From NCBI GenBank assembly GCA_965200095.1, contig OZ241350.1, positions 3,100,001 through 3,164,000 on the forward strand: DNA of 64,000 nucleotides, in the 5' to 3' direction. How positions within the stretch are numbered: position 1 is the stretch's first letter; each line of letters starts with the position of its first letter. Shown here piece after piece: positions 8,505-17,974 of the stretch. Origin of the DNA: JANQOH01 sp965200095. Lineage in GTDB: Bacteria > Pseudomonadota > Alphaproteobacteria > UBA7887. Under the pieces are notes generated by a model. It did not search any database, had not been told where the DNA came from, and worked only from the letters and a program-made list of their open reading frames with translations. A program made the position numbers and the translations under genes.

Positions 8505-9655
8505 GCATTCCGCTGCGTTTCGACCCGGCGCCCCTGCCGCCGGAGGCGGAGTCCCTGCGGCGCGACGTGCGCGCCTTTCTCGAGGCCGAGACGGCGGCCG
8601 GAACCATCGATCCGAACGGCGGGCGCGACGCTTTCGACCGCGGTTTCAGCCGCCGCGTCGGCGCGCGCGGCTGGATCGGCATGACATGGCCGAAACGTTA
8701 CGGCGGCGGCGAGCGCAGTTTCCTCGAACGTTATGTGGTGAACGAGGAAATGCTGGCCGCCGGGGCGCCGACCCAGGCGCATTTCGTCGCCGACCGCCAG
8801 TCGGGGCCGGTCTTGCTGGCCTATGCGACGGAAGAGGTGAAACGCGATGTGCTGCCGCGCATCGTCCGCGGCGAATGCGCGTTCTGCATCGGCATGAGCG
8901 AGCCGGAGGCGGGCTCCGACCTGTTCGCCGCCCGCGCCCGCGCCGCGCGCGCGGCGAACGGGTGGCGGCTGGACGGGCGCAAGGTCTGGACCAGCTACGC
9001 CCATCGCGCCGACTACATGATCGGCCTGTTCCGCACCGCGCCGGCGACGGCGGACGACCGCCGCTACGGCCTCAGCCAGTTCCTCATCGACATGAAGACT
9101 CCTGGCGTCGAGGTCTCGCCGATCCCGTTCATGACCGGAGAGAGCGAGTTCAACGAAGTCGTGTTCGAGGACGCGCGACTGCCCGCGAACGCGCTGCTGG
9201 GCGAAGAGAACATGGCCTGGAAACAGGCGACGGGCGAGCTCGCCTTCGAACGCAGCGGGCCGGAGCGTTTTCTCGAAACCTTTCAGGTGCTGACGGGCCT
9301 GGTCCGGGCGCTGGGGCCGGCGCCCGACCGGCGCGGCGCCGAGGGGCTGGGGCGGCTCGCCGCGCAGCTCAATACCTTGCGCCGTATGTCGATCGCGGTC
9401 GCGGGGATGCTCGCCGCCGGCGAACGACCGGCGCTTGAAGCCTCGCTGGTCAAGGACCTCGGGAGCAATTGGGAGCAGGCGCTGCCGGCCGTGGCGCGCG
9501 ATCTCGCCGCCTTCGTCGAACGCGACGCGGGGAACCGCCCCGATTTCGAAGGGATTCTCGCCCATGCGACGATGATCGCCCCGAAACTCACTATCCAGGG
9601 CGGGACCCGCGAGGTGCTGCGCGGCATCGTCGCGCGCGGCCTGGGGCTGCGCTGA
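8501..9655 (+). CDS. acyl-CoA dehydrogenase family protein
   Basis: A 384-residue acyl-CoA dehydrogenase. Motifs in order: RGWIGMTWPKRYGGGE near residue 60, GMSEPEAGSDLFAARARA near 130, GRKVWTSYAHRADYM near 160, and a C-terminal GTREVLRGIVARGLGLR. The ATG at 8501 overlaps the stop of the upstream dehydrogenase, which implies translational coupling and equal dosage. It ends five bases before the convergent smc gene. Confidence 0.92.
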   Translation: MSIPLRFDPAPLPPEAESLRRDVRAFLEAETAAGTIDPNGGRDAFDRGFSRRVGARGWIGMTWPKRYGGGERSFLERYVVNEEMLAAGAPTQAHFVADRQSGPVLLAYATEEVKRDVLPRIVRGECAFCIGMSEPEAGSDLFAARARAARAANGWRLDGRKVWTSYAHRADYMIGLFRTAPATADDRRYGLSQFLIDMKTPGVEVSPIPFMTGESEFNEVVFEDARLPANALLGEENMAWKQATGELAFERSGPERFLETFQVLTGLVRALGPAPDRRGAEGLGRLAAQLNTLRRMSIAVAGMLAAGERPALEASLVKDLGSNWEQALPAVARDLAAFVERDAGNRPDFEGILAHATMIAPKLTIQGGTREVLRGIVARGLGLR

Positions 9656-9660
9656 GCGAG

Positions 9661-12600
9661 CTACCCGGCGGCGGCGAGTTCGACCGACACCAGCTGCGAC
9701 ACGCCGCGCTCGCCCATCGTCACGCCGTAGAGACGCTGCATCCGCGCCATCGTGTGGCGGTGGTGGGTGACCACCAGGAAACGGGTTCGTGTCTCGGCGG
9801 CGATGTCGTCGAGCAAATCGCAGAAGCGTTCGACGTTGGCGTCGTCGAGGGGCGCGTCGACCTCGTCGAGGACGCAGAGCGGCGCCGGACGGGTGCGGAA
9901 CACGGCGAACAGCAGCGCCAGCGCCGCGAGCGCCTTTTCCCCGCCCGACAGCAGAGACAATGTTTGCGGGCGCTTGCCCGGCGGGCTGGCGACGATCTCC
10001 AGGCCGGCCTCGAGGGGGTCGTCCGCGCCGACGAGGGACAGATGCGCGCGGCCGCCGTCGAACAGGCGCGCGAAAAGCTCGCGGAAATGGCCGTCCACTT
10101 CTTCGAACGCCGCCGTCAGCCGCGCCCGGCCCTCGCGGTTGAGAGAGCCGATGGCGTCGCGCAGGCGGGCGACGGCGGCAACCAGGTCGTCGCGCTCGCG
10201 GCGCATGGCGCCGATGCGCTCGTCGAGTTCCGCCGCCTCGAGTTCGGCGCGCAAATTGACCGCCCCCATGCGGTCCCGTTCGCGGCGCAGGGCGTCGGCG
10301 CGGCGTTCGAGGGTCCCGGCGTCGTCGAGCTCCTCCACGCCGCCGGCGCCGGCGATGCGGAAAGCGTCGGCGGGACCGCAATCGAATTTGTCCGCGATCC
10401 GCTCGGCCTCGAGTTCGACGCGGGCGCCGGCCGCCTCGCGCGCCCCCTCGGCGCGGACTTTCTCCTCGCGGCTTCGCGCCAGCGCGCGGTTGGCGTCTGC
10501 GAGCGCGCGGTCCGCCCCGGCAAGGCGGGTTTCTGCCGCCGCGAGAAACTCTCCGGCGCTGCGCTGCGCGGCTTCGGCGGCGCGGAGGTCGTCGTCGAGC
10601 GCGGCGCCGCGTCGTTCGAGGCGCGCCGGCCGGGCGCGCAAGTCCCGAAGGCGCCGCTCGGTTTCGGCGCGACGGTCGGCGAGGGTTCGAAGGCGTTCGG
10701 CGGCGCCGGCGCGGCGCCGGCGCCAGTCGGCGGAATCGGCGTCCAGCGCCGCGAGCCGCGCCGCGCGGGCCTCGGCGGCGCGCGCGAGGGCGGCGTGGCG
10801 GCGCAGCAATATGTCGAGGTCGTTGCGCGCCGTCCGGTTCGCATAACGACGGGCGGCGACGGCGGCGCGCAGCGCGCCCCGGTCGGGCAGGGCGGCGAGC
10901 GCGCGGGCGGTCTCTTCGCGTTCGGCGGCGGTTTCGCGCCGGTCGCGGTCGATGGCGGCGGCGGTTTCGCCGAGCGCCGCAAGTCGCGCCTGCCCGGCGG
11001 CGCGCCGGCCGGCGGCCGCGTCGCGGCGTTCGCGCGCGGCTTCGAGCGCCCTTGCGGCGCCGGCGGCGGCGCGGGCGCCGCGCGATTCGGCGCTGCGGGC
11101 GGTTTCCAGCGCGGCCAGCGCGGCCCCCAGGACGTCGGCGGCGCGAGCGGCGCCGGCCTCCGCCGCCTCGCGGCGCGCCGCGAGCGCGGCAGCCTCCGAT
11201 TCGAGACGCGCCAGCCGGCGGCGTTGCGCAAGGCGCGCCGCCGCGCCGCCCCGGGCCTCGGCGGCGGCGACGAAACCGTCCCAGCGCCACAGGTCGCCCT
11301 CGCGGCTCACCAGGCGCTGACCTTGCGCCAGCGCCGCTTGCAGCGCGGGCCCGTCGGCGCGCGCCGCCAGCCCCACCTGGCGGAGCCGCGGCGCGAGCAG
11401 CGGCGGCGCCCGGACGACGTCCGCAAGGGGTTGCGCCCCTGCGGGCAAGGGAGGCGTCTCGGGGCGGTCATCGCCGGGTAGCGCGCGCCAGTGCGCCGCC
11501 GCGCCGGCGTCGTCGCTCGCCAGCAGATCGTCGCCGAGCGCCGCCGCTACGGCGAGGACGAGCGGTCCGGGCACATCGAGACGGTCGAGCAGCGGCCGCC
11601 GCGAGCCGCCCGCGAGCAGCGTGGCGAGCGCGTCGCGTTCGGCGGCGGCGCGTTCGTGAGCCACCGCGGCGTCCCGCAGCGCTTCGCGTTCGGCGCGTTC
11701 GGCGGCGGCTGCGGCGTCGCGGCCGCGCGTGGCGGCGCGCACCGCCTTTCTGCGGGCTTTCAGGGCGTTCGCCCGCGCCTCTTCGCGCTCGCGCGCAGCG
11801 GCGTGCGCAGCTTCGGCCGCCGCGCCTTCGCCATCGTCGCGCAGCGCCGAGGCGACGGCGTCGCGTTCCTGTGCGACCGCGGCGGCGCGGCAATCGAGCG
11901 TCGCCATGCGCGCCTCGAGCGCCGCGGCGCGACGGACGGCGGACTCGCGCCGGGCGCCGGTTTCCGCCAGCGCCCCGGCGGCGGCAGCGAGTTCTCCCTC
12001 GATCCGTTCGACGCGCCGCCGCCCGGCGGCCAGCGCGAGTTCGGCGCGGGCGCGGCGGTCGCCCTCGGCCGCGCGCGCGGCGCGCAACCGCCGGGCTTCC
12101 CCGGCGAGACGGCCGTCCGCGGCTTCGGCTTCGGCGGCGAGCTCGCGCTCGCGGGCGGAGGCTGTCCCGGCGGCGTCGAGCCGGGCGCGCGCCGCTTCGG
12201 CGGCGTCCGCCAGACGGCGGAGTTCCTCGCTCACCTCGCGACGTTCGGTTTCGAGCCGCCGCGCCGCCGCGGCGGCCTCGGCTTCGGCGCCGCGCAGGGC
12301 CGGAACGGCGGCGGCCGCACGGCCTTGCGCCGCCGCGGCCTCCTCCGCGCCGCCGCTGCTCTCATTCACCGCGAGGGTTGCCCTTGCGAGCGCGGTTGCG
12401 GCGTCGCCGGCGGCGGTCTCGGCCTCGGCCCAACGGTGGCAATACAGCCCCGCCTCGGCGCGCCGCAGGCGCCGCCCCAGGGCGCGGTAGCGGGCGGCCT
12501 GGCGCGCCTGACGCCGGGTTTCCGCCAGATGGGCGTCCTCGGCGGCGATGATGTCGTCGAGGCGTTCGAGATTGGTTTCCGCGGCGCGGAGGCGGAGTTC

Positions 12601-13161
12601 GGCCTCGCGCCGGCGCCCGTGCAGCCCGGCGATGCCGGCGGCTTCCTCGATCAGGCGGCGCCTTTCGGTGGGTCTTGCGCCGATGAGCGCGCCGATTTCG
12701 CCCTGACTCACCAGCGCCGACGAACGCGCGCCGCCGGTCGCGTCGGCGAACGTCAGCTGCACGTCGCGCGCGCGGGTCTCGCGCCCGTTTATCCGGAACA
12801 CGGAGCCGCCGCCGCGCTCCATGCGCCGCGCGATCTCGATCTCGCCTTCTGTCTCCACCCCGGTTCCGCCGTCGCCGGCGCGACCGTCCGCGCCCTGCGG
12901 AGCGCCGACCAGCGCCAGACTGACTTCGACGAGGGCGCTCGGGGGGCGCCCGCCGGCGCCGGCGAAGATGACATCGTCCATTTCGTCGCCGCGGATGCGG
13001 CGGGCGGCGCTTTCGCCCATGGCCCAGCGCAGCGCGTCGACGAGGTTGGACTTGCCGCACCCGTTGGGTCCGACAATGCCGGTCAGTCCCGGTTCGATAC
13101 GGAGTTCGGTCGGCTCGACGAACGATTTGAAGCCGGCGATTCTCAGTCGGGCGAGGTGCAA
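9661..13161 (-). CDS. smc: chromosome segregation protein SMC
   Basis: A 1166-residue SMC ATPase of the condensin type, which compacts and separates chromosomes with ScpA and ScpB. The N-terminal head has the Walker A motif GPNGCGKSNLVDALRWAMGE near residue 32. Two very long coiled coils rich in Ala, Arg and Glu flank a hinge at about residues 500-620. The C-terminal head has the ABC signature LLSGGEKALAALALLFAVF and Walker B CVLDEVDAPLDDANV. Length is normal. It follows a DsbA-like gene and a DUF721 gene on the same strand, a common alphaproteobacterial order. The repetitive GC-rich coiled-coil coding produces long spurious open frames on the other strand. Confidence 0.97.
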   Translation of the reverse strand: MHLARLRIAGFKSFVEPTELRIEPGLTGIVGPNGCGKSNLVDALRWAMGESAARRIRGDEMDDVIFAGAGGRPPSALVEVSLALVGAPQGADGRAGDGGTGVETEGEIEIARRMERGGGSVFRINGRETRARDVQLTFADATGGARSSALVSQGEIGALIGARPTERRRLIEEAAGIAGLHGRRREAELRLRAAETNLERLDDIIAAEDAHLAETRRQARQAARYRALGRRLRRAEAGLYCHRWAEAETAAGDAATALARATLAVNESSGGAEEAAAAQGRAAAAVPALRGAEAEAAAAARRLETERREVSEELRRLADAAEAARARLDAAGTASARERELAAEAEAADGRLAGEARRLRAARAAEGDRRARAELALAAGRRRVERIEGELAAAAGALAETGARRESAVRRAAALEARMATLDCRAAAVAQERDAVASALRDDGEGAAAEAAHAAAREREEARANALKARRKAVRAATRGRDAAAAAERAEREALRDAAVAHERAAAERDALATLLAGGSRRPLLDRLDVPGPLVLAVAAALGDDLLASDDAGAAAHWRALPGDDRPETPPLPAGAQPLADVVRAPPLLAPRLRQVGLAARADGPALQAALAQGQRLVSREGDLWRWDGFVAAAEARGGAAARLAQRRRLARLESEAAALAARREAAEAGAARAADVLGAALAALETARSAESRGARAAAGAARALEAARERRDAAAGRRAAGQARLAALGETAAAIDRDRRETAAEREETARALAALPDRGALRAAVAARRYANRTARNDLDILLRRHAALARAAEARAARLAALDADSADWRRRRAGAAERLRTLADRRAETERRLRDLRARPARLERRGAALDDDLRAAEAAQRSAGEFLAAAETRLAGADRALADANRALARSREEKVRAEGAREAAGARVELEAERIADKFDCGPADAFRIAGAGGVEELDDAGTLERRADALRRERDRMGAVNLRAELEAAELDERIGAMRRERDDLVAAVARLRDAIGSLNREGRARLTAAFEEVDGHFRELFARLFDGGRAHLSLVGADDPLEAGLEIVASPPGKRPQTLSLLSGGEKALAALALLFAVFRTRPAPLCVLDEVDAPLDDANVERFCDLLDDIAAETRTRFLVVTHHRHTMARMQRLYGVTMGERGVSQLVSVELAAAG

Positions 13162-13227
13162 CGCGCCCTCCGCGCCGGCGGTTTCCCGGCGGTCGCCCGC
13201 CGTCGGGGCGCGGGAGCCCGCGGGGCG

Positions 13228-13896
13228 CTACTCGGCGCGCGCCGCGACTGCGCGTTCGAGGTCGCGGTCCGTCGGCGGGTCGTCCAGCCGTTCGCCGTTG
13301 AGGACGAAACTCGGAGTGTGGTCGATATCGTATTCGGCGATGGCTTCGGCGCGCGAGCGCAGCAGGGCGTTCTGGAGGTCGACATCGCACAGACACTCGC
13401 CGACGCGACGCTCGCTCATGCCGCCCTTGCCGCCGAGTTCGGCGAGTTTCTCCCAGATTTCCGGCCATTCGCTGCGCGGGCAGTCCGCCTCGAGAAAGGC
13501 GTTCCAGCTGTCGCCCGTCATGCCGAAAGCGGCGGTCGCCCATTCGCGCTGCGCGGCGAAGATCAGGTCGAGCCAGGCGAAATAGCGGTCGGGAGCGGCG
13601 CAGTGGGCCAGCGCGCCGCCGAACACCGCGGCGCCGTTGAGCGGAAAGTCGCGGAACTCGAGCTTCACCATGCCGGTGTCGATGAACGTCTCCTTGATCT
13701 CCGGCAGCCGCTGGCTGTGGAAGGCGGCGCAATGGGGGCAGCTCATGGACGCGAATTCGATCAGCGTGACCGGCGCATCGGGGTCGCCGAGGGTCTTGGG
13801 CGAGGCGTCGACGGCCGCGTCTTCGGCCAACGCAGACGACAGCGCGGCGATCAGACCGGACAGAAAGGCGGCGGCTGCGAAACTGCGACGAAGCAT
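13228..13896 (-). CDS. periplasmic DsbA-family thiol oxidoreductase
   Basis: A 222-residue secreted thioredoxin-fold protein. An N-terminal signal (MLRRSF, hydrophobic stretch, then ALAED) is followed by DAPVTLIEFASMSCPHCAAF with the redox pair CPHC near residue 53, and by the cis-proline region HTPSFVLNGERL near 195. It is a DsbA/thioredoxin_4-type protein that would introduce or shuffle disulfides in the periplasm. It is 66 bp upstream of smc on the same strand and 18 bp downstream of the DUF721 gene. Confidence 0.9.
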   Translation of the reverse strand: MLRRSFAAAAFLSGLIAALSSALAEDAAVDASPKTLGDPDAPVTLIEFASMSCPHCAAFHSQRLPEIKETFIDTGMVKLEFRDFPLNGAAVFGGALAHCAAPDRYFAWLDLIFAAQREWATAAFGMTGDSWNAFLEADCPRSEWPEIWEKLAELGGKGGMSERRVGECLCDVDLQNALLRSRAEAIAEYDIDHTPSFVLNGERLDDPPTDRDLERAVAARAE

Positions 13897-13914
13897 GGTG
13901 CGGTCCTCGGCGGG

Positions 13915-14502
13915 TTACGGTTCGTTCGACCACGGGCTCGAGTCGCCCGGAGGAATGGGAACGACGGGTTCGGCACTATCGCCCGCGCGCCCTTGCGGCA
14001 CAAGCGCCGGGCGGTTCGCCGCGGCGACGCGGCGGCCGAGCCGCTCCAGCGCCTCTCGCAGCGCGCCGTCGGAAACCGTCGCCAGCGACGCCCGGGCGCC
14101 GGCGGGCGCGTCGCGCGCCGGCCCGGGTTCGCGCCGGGCGGCGGGCGGCGGCGGAAGCGGTTGCTGGCGACAGACGAGGCGCTTGACGGCTTCGTAGCCG
14201 GCAAAGACGGCGATCCGCTCCCGCAGCTGGGGCTCGACATGCTGCAACAGGAGCGCGGTCGGGCCGTCGGCGCGCAGCACCAGCGTGCCGTCCCGGCGCA
14301 ATTTTTCGGGGGCGCAGCGGGCGGCGAAGTCGGGTCCGACGATCGCCGCCCACTCGGTCAGCAATTTCGCCTCGCGGAAACCGCGCGCGGCGAAAGCGCG
14401 GCCGCCGACGCGCGCCACGAGGCCGCCGATACGGCGGACTTTGCCGCGCGGCAGGGCCGGCGCCGCTTTCTCCCTGCGGTGTCGCGCGCCGCTGCGTCGC
14501 AT
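13915..14502 (-). CDS. DUF721 (DciA-like) protein
   Basis: A 195-residue protein whose first 110 residues match the DUF721 pattern: FREAKLLTEWAAIVGPDFAARCAPEKL and then LRADGPTALLLQHVEPQLRERI. The rest is proline/alanine-rich. DUF721 includes DciA-type helicase-associated proteins. The start at 14502 is preceded by GGGAGG; an upstream in-frame ATG at 14667 would read through a long inverted repeat and was rejected. It is divergent from mutY. Confidence 0.85.
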   Translation of the reverse strand: MRRSGARHRREKAAPALPRGKVRRIGGLVARVGGRAFAARGFREAKLLTEWAAIVGPDFAARCAPEKLRRDGTLVLRADGPTALLLQHVEPQLRERIAVFAGYEAVKRLVCRQQPLPPPPAARREPGPARDAPAGARASLATVSDGALREALERLGRRVAAANRPALVPQGRAGDSAEPVVPIPPGDSSPWSNEP

Positions 14503-14565
14503 CGTCCCTCCCCGCCAGCAATTCTCATTTGGCCCGTAGCGATGCGGCGGACCGGTCGCGGCCGC

Positions 14566-14648
14566 CCCTGGGAGCGCCGGCGTCTCGCCGGCATCTGTGT
14601 CGTCGCACGCTTCGCGCGCATGCCGGCGAGACGCCGGCGCTCCCAGGG
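14566..14648. repeat. perfect 29-bp inverted repeat with 25-bp loop
   Basis: Bases 14566-14594 (starting CCCTGGGAGCGCCGGCG) are the exact reverse complement of 14620-14648, separated by 25 bases. It lies between the divergent DUF721 and mutY genes. Each arm also carries internal CCGGCG/CGCCGG palindromes. It looks like a REP- or MITE-type extragenic palindrome. No T-run follows either side, so it is not a typical terminator. I cannot see another copy in this window. Confidence 0.85.
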
Positions 14649-14765
14649 AGGGCGTGTCCATCGCCATAATGAGAACCGCTGCCTCCCCGCCGCCGTCCGC
14701 TTGTCCGTCGCTTCGGGCCGGCTACGCTGGGCGGGAGTCTACCGCCACGCGACCGGGGCGCGCCA

Positions 14766-15845
14766 ATGTCGGAGCACGGGGCCGGCGAGAACGCCGCGGC
14801 GGCGCTGCTCGCATGGTTCGACCGCCACCGCCGCGACCTGCCGTGGCGCGCCGCGCCGGGCGTGCGACCGGACCCTTACGCCGTCTGGCTCAGCGAAACG
14901 ATGCTGCAACAGACCACGACAACGACCGTCGCGCGCTATTTCGGGCGCTTCCTCGCCGCATGGCCGACGGTAGAGGCGCTTGCGGACGCCGATCTCGACG
15001 CGGTCATGCGCGCCTGGTCGGGCCTCGGCTACTACGCCCGCGCGCGCAACCTTCACGCTTGCGCGCGGGAAGTGGCGCGCGCGCATGGCGGGCGGTTCCC
15101 GCCGGACGAGGCCGGCTTGCGCCGGTTGCCCGGCGTCGGCGCCTATACGGCGGCGGCGGTGTCGGCCATCGCCTTCGACCGGCCGGCGGCGGTGGTGGAC
15201 GGCAATGTCGAACGGGTCATGGCGCGGCTTTTCGCGGTGGAGGCGCCCCTGCCCGGGGCGCGGGCCGAGTTGCGCGCCCGCGCCGCCGAACTGACGCCGC
15301 AGCGCCGCCCCGGCGACTATGCGCAGGCGGCGATGGACCTCGGCGCGACGGTCTGCACGCCGCGCCGGCCGCATTGTCTCGATTGTCCGTGGCGGGAACG
15401 GTGCCGGGCGCGGGCCCGCGGAACCGCCGCCGAACTGCCGCGCCGGTCGCCGCGGCCGATGCGGCCGCTGCGCCACGGCGTCGTTTTCTGGATCGTGCGC
15501 AACGACGGCGCGGCGCTGTTCGTGCGCCGCCCGCCGCACGGCCTGCTGGGGGGCACGGTGGGGCTGCCGACGACGGAGTGGGGCGACGCCCCGGTCGTCG
15601 ATGCCGAACCGCCGGCGCCGGCGCGGCGGCTCCGCACCCTGCCCGGCGTCGTGACTCATGGTTTCACCCATTTCCGCCTCGAATTGCGCGTCCGCGCCGG
15701 AGTTGCGCAGGGCCCCGCGCGTTCCGGCCTGTGGCTCGCTCCCGGGGAGATCGACGCGCAGGCGTTGTCGACACTGATGCGCAAGGCGGTCGCCCATGCG
15801 CGCGCCCGCGCCTCCGGGTCCGACGGCCACGAGCAACTGTCTTGA
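14766..15845 (+). CDS. mutY: A/G-specific adenine DNA glycosylase
   Basis: A 359-residue MutY that removes adenine mispaired with 8-oxoguanine. Visible features: SETMLQQTTTTTVARYFGRFL near residue 45, the helix-hairpin-helix LPGVGAYTAAAV near 120 with the catalytic aspartate in AVVDGNVERVMARL, and the [4Fe-4S] cluster cysteines in CTPRRPHCLDCPWRERC near 200. The C-terminal MutT-like domain for 8-oxoG recognition follows from about residue 225. Length and domain order are normal. Confidence 0.96.
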   Translation: MSEHGAGENAAAALLAWFDRHRRDLPWRAAPGVRPDPYAVWLSETMLQQTTTTTVARYFGRFLAAWPTVEALADADLDAVMRAWSGLGYYARARNLHACAREVARAHGGRFPPDEAGLRRLPGVGAYTAAAVSAIAFDRPAAVVDGNVERVMARLFAVEAPLPGARAELRARAAELTPQRRPGDYAQAAMDLGATVCTPRRPHCLDCPWRERCRARARGTAAELPRRSPRPMRPLRHGVVFWIVRNDGAALFVRRPPHGLLGGTVGLPTTEWGDAPVVDAEPPAPARRLRTLPGVVTHGFTHFRLELRVRAGVAQGPARSGLWLAPGEIDAQALSTLMRKAVAHARARASGSDGHEQLS

Positions 15846-15923
15846 TTCGGCGACGGCGACAGAGTATCGGGCGGCTTCGTGTTCCGTCGCGCGGCAACGG
15901 AAGATTCGGCGCGGACCCAGGTC

Positions 15924-17288
15924 ATGTCCCGTCCCCACATCACGGACGGCCCCGATTTCGCCCCGCCATTGTCGGTCGCCGTCGTCGGGGCCGGGCCGGC
16001 GGGGTTCTACGCCGCCGACGCCTTCCTGCGGCGGGGGGCGCCCTGTCGCATAGACATCATCGACCGCTTGCCGACGCCGTTCGGACTGGTGCGGGCGGGC
16101 GTCGCGCCCGATCACCAGAGCACGAAGAACGTCACGCGGGCCTGGGAGCGCGTTCTGCAACGCGACGAGGTGCGCCTCATCGGCAATGTCGCGCTCGGCG
16201 AGACGGTGGGCTACGACGAGCTCCGGCGCCTCTACGACGCGGTGGTGCTGGCCTTCGGCGCGCCGATGTCGCGTCGGCTCGGCGTCCCCGGCGAAGGGCT
16301 CGAGGGGGTGTGCGACGCGGCATCGTTCGTCGCCTGGTATAACGCGGTTCCCGGCGCCGGAGACCTGTCGGCGCGGGTGCGGCGGGCGCGCGCCGCGGCG
16401 GTGGTGGGCAACGGAAACGTAGCGCTGGATATCGCGCGTCTGCTCGCCAAGACCGGCGACGAGCTCGCCGAGGGCGACATCGACCCTGCGGCGGCGGCGG
16501 CGATGGCGGCGGCGCCGCTCCGGGACATCTACGTCATCGGGCGCCGCGGCCCCTTGCAGGCGAGTTTCACCGCGCCGGAACTCGCCGAATTCGCCGGTCT
16601 CGCGGAAGCCGGCGCGGTGGTCTCCGCAGACGACCTGCCGGAGAACGCCGACTCGGCGCCCGAGGAAGAGCGGACGAAGAAGCGGCGGAACCTGAAGATA
16701 CTGCGCGGCTACGCCGACGCGGCGACGGCGCGCCCGGTGCGCGTGCGCTTCGTGTTCAACGCCTCGCCGGCGGCGGTTCTCGGAAACGGGCGCATGAGCG
16801 CGGTGCGGCTGGAGCGCAACCGACTGGAGGCCGGCCGCGCTGTGGGAACGGGAGAGACCCGCGAGATCGAGGCGCAGCTGCTGGTGACGGCGATCGGCTA
16901 CCGCGTCGCCGATATCGCGCCGGGCCTTCCGCTGGACCCGCGCGGAACGGTGGCGAACGCCGGGGGCCGGGTGGCGCCGGGGGTCTACGTCACGGGTTGG
17001 GCGCGGCGCGGACCGACGGGGGTGATCGGGACCAATCGCAACGACGCCCGCGGGGTGGTGGAGCGCATCTTCGCCGACGGCGTTGCCGCCGCCAAACCGG
17101 GTCCCGCGGGTCTCGATGCGCTGCTCGCGGCGCGCGGGGCCCGTTGCGTGGACTATTCGGGGTGGCGGCGCATCGACGCTGCGGAAGTCGCCGCCGCGCG
17201 CGCGGCGGGCGGCGCGGGGAAGCGCCCGCGGGTGAAGTTCACGCGCGTCTCCGACATGCTGGAGGCCGCCGGCGTGGCGGCGCGATGA
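15924..17288 (+). CDS. FAD-dependent ferredoxin/adrenodoxin-type NADP+ reductase
   Basis: A 454-residue protein of the adrenodoxin reductase (FprA) family. The FAD site VAVVGAGPAGFYAADAF is near residue 20, LVRAGVAPDHQSTKNV follows, and the NADP-binding segment VVGNGNVALDIARLL lies near 155. The C-terminal YVTGWARRGPTGVIGTNR is typical. It moves electrons between NADPH and a ferredoxin. An alternative GTG at 15879 would add 15 residues; the ATG at 15924 gives a more usual N-terminus. The stop overlaps the next start by 4 bp (ATGA). Confidence 0.92.
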   Translation: MSRPHITDGPDFAPPLSVAVVGAGPAGFYAADAFLRRGAPCRIDIIDRLPTPFGLVRAGVAPDHQSTKNVTRAWERVLQRDEVRLIGNVALGETVGYDELRRLYDAVVLAFGAPMSRRLGVPGEGLEGVCDAASFVAWYNAVPGAGDLSARVRRARAAAVVGNGNVALDIARLLAKTGDELAEGDIDPAAAAAMAAAPLRDIYVIGRRGPLQASFTAPELAEFAGLAEAGAVVSADDLPENADSAPEEERTKKRRNLKILRGYADAATARPVRVRFVFNASPAAVLGNGRMSAVRLERNRLEAGRAVGTGETREIEAQLLVTAIGYRVADIAPGLPLDPRGTVANAGGRVAPGVYVTGWARRGPTGVIGTNRNDARGVVERIFADGVAAAKPGPAGLDALLAARGARCVDYSGWRRIDAAEVAAARAAGGAGKRPRVKFTRVSDMLEAAGVAAR

Positions 17289-17974
17289 CGACAGGGCCGC
17301 GCTTCCCCGACCTCGGGATCGTCATACCCACCCTGGACGCGGGGGCCGTGCTGGGTCCCACATTGCAGGCCGTCGCCGGAGTCGCGGGGGACATCGTGGC
17401 GGTGGACGGGGGGTCCGCCGACGACACGCGCGAGCGGTTGCGGGCCGCCGGAGTCCGCATCGCGACGGCGCCGCGCGGGCGCGGGACGCAACTCGCCGCC
17501 GGCGCGGCGGCGGTGCGCGGCGACTGGCTCCTGTTCCTGCACGCCGATTCGCGCCCGGGCCGCGGCTGGCTCGAGGCCGCGGCGGGGTTCATGCGCAGCC
17601 GCGACTCGCATCGGCGCGCGGCGGCGTTCCGTCTGGCGCTGGACCTGCCCGGGCGCGCGGCGCGGCGCCTGGAGCGCGCCGTGGCGTGGCGCTGCCGCGT
17701 CTTCGGACTGCCGTGGGGCGATCAGGGTCTGCTGATATCGCGCCGCCTCTATGACGAGATCGGCGGTTACCGCCCCATGCCGCTGATGGAAGACGTGGAT
17801 ATGGCGCGGCGTCTGGGGCGGCGGCGGATCGTCATGCTGGACGCGGAGATGCTCACTTCGGGGCGGCGCTACCGGGGCGGCGTGGCGGCGCGCGGACTGT
17901 TCAATCTCGGCTGTCTGGGGCTGTATTTCCTCGGCGTCCCGCCGCGCGCGCTGGCGCGCCTCTACGCGCGGTGA
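17285..17974 (+). CDS. family 2 glycosyltransferase, TIGR04283 type
   Basis: A 229-residue cytoplasmic glycosyltransferase-A fold protein: LGIVIPTLDAG at the start, DIVAVDGGSADDT near residue 40, and GDWLLFLHADSRPGRGW near 80 with the metal-binding HAD motif. PWGDQGLLISRRLYDEIGGY and PLMEDVDMARRL follow. This matches the TIGR04283 subgroup, often listed as arsenosugar biosynthesis glycosyltransferase. It overlaps both neighbours by 4 bp, and the next gene is the usual TIGR04282 partner. No arsenic gene is visible here, so the arsenosugar label is not supported by context. Confidence 0.88.
   Translation: MTTGPRFPDLGIVIPTLDAGAVLGPTLQAVAGVAGDIVAVDGGSADDTRERLRAAGVRIATAPRGRGTQLAAGAAAVRGDWLLFLHADSRPGRGWLEAAAGFMRSRDSHRRAAAFRLALDLPGRAARRLERAVAWRCRVFGLPWGDQGLLISRRLYDEIGGYRPMPLMEDVDMARRLGRRRIVMLDAEMLTSGRRYRGGVAARGLFNLGCLGLYFLGVPPRALARLYAR

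Noticed and set aside
8363..13933. Very long open frames overlapping smc on both strands (up to about 1160 codons).
   Set aside because: The smc coiled coil is rich in GCG/CGC codons, which leaves other frames open. None of these shadows shows a known motif.
14503..14667. A longer DUF721 protein starting at 14667.
   Set aside because: The extra 55 residues are encoded by the inverted repeat, while the ATG at 14502 has a strong ribosome site and leads straight into the conserved domain.
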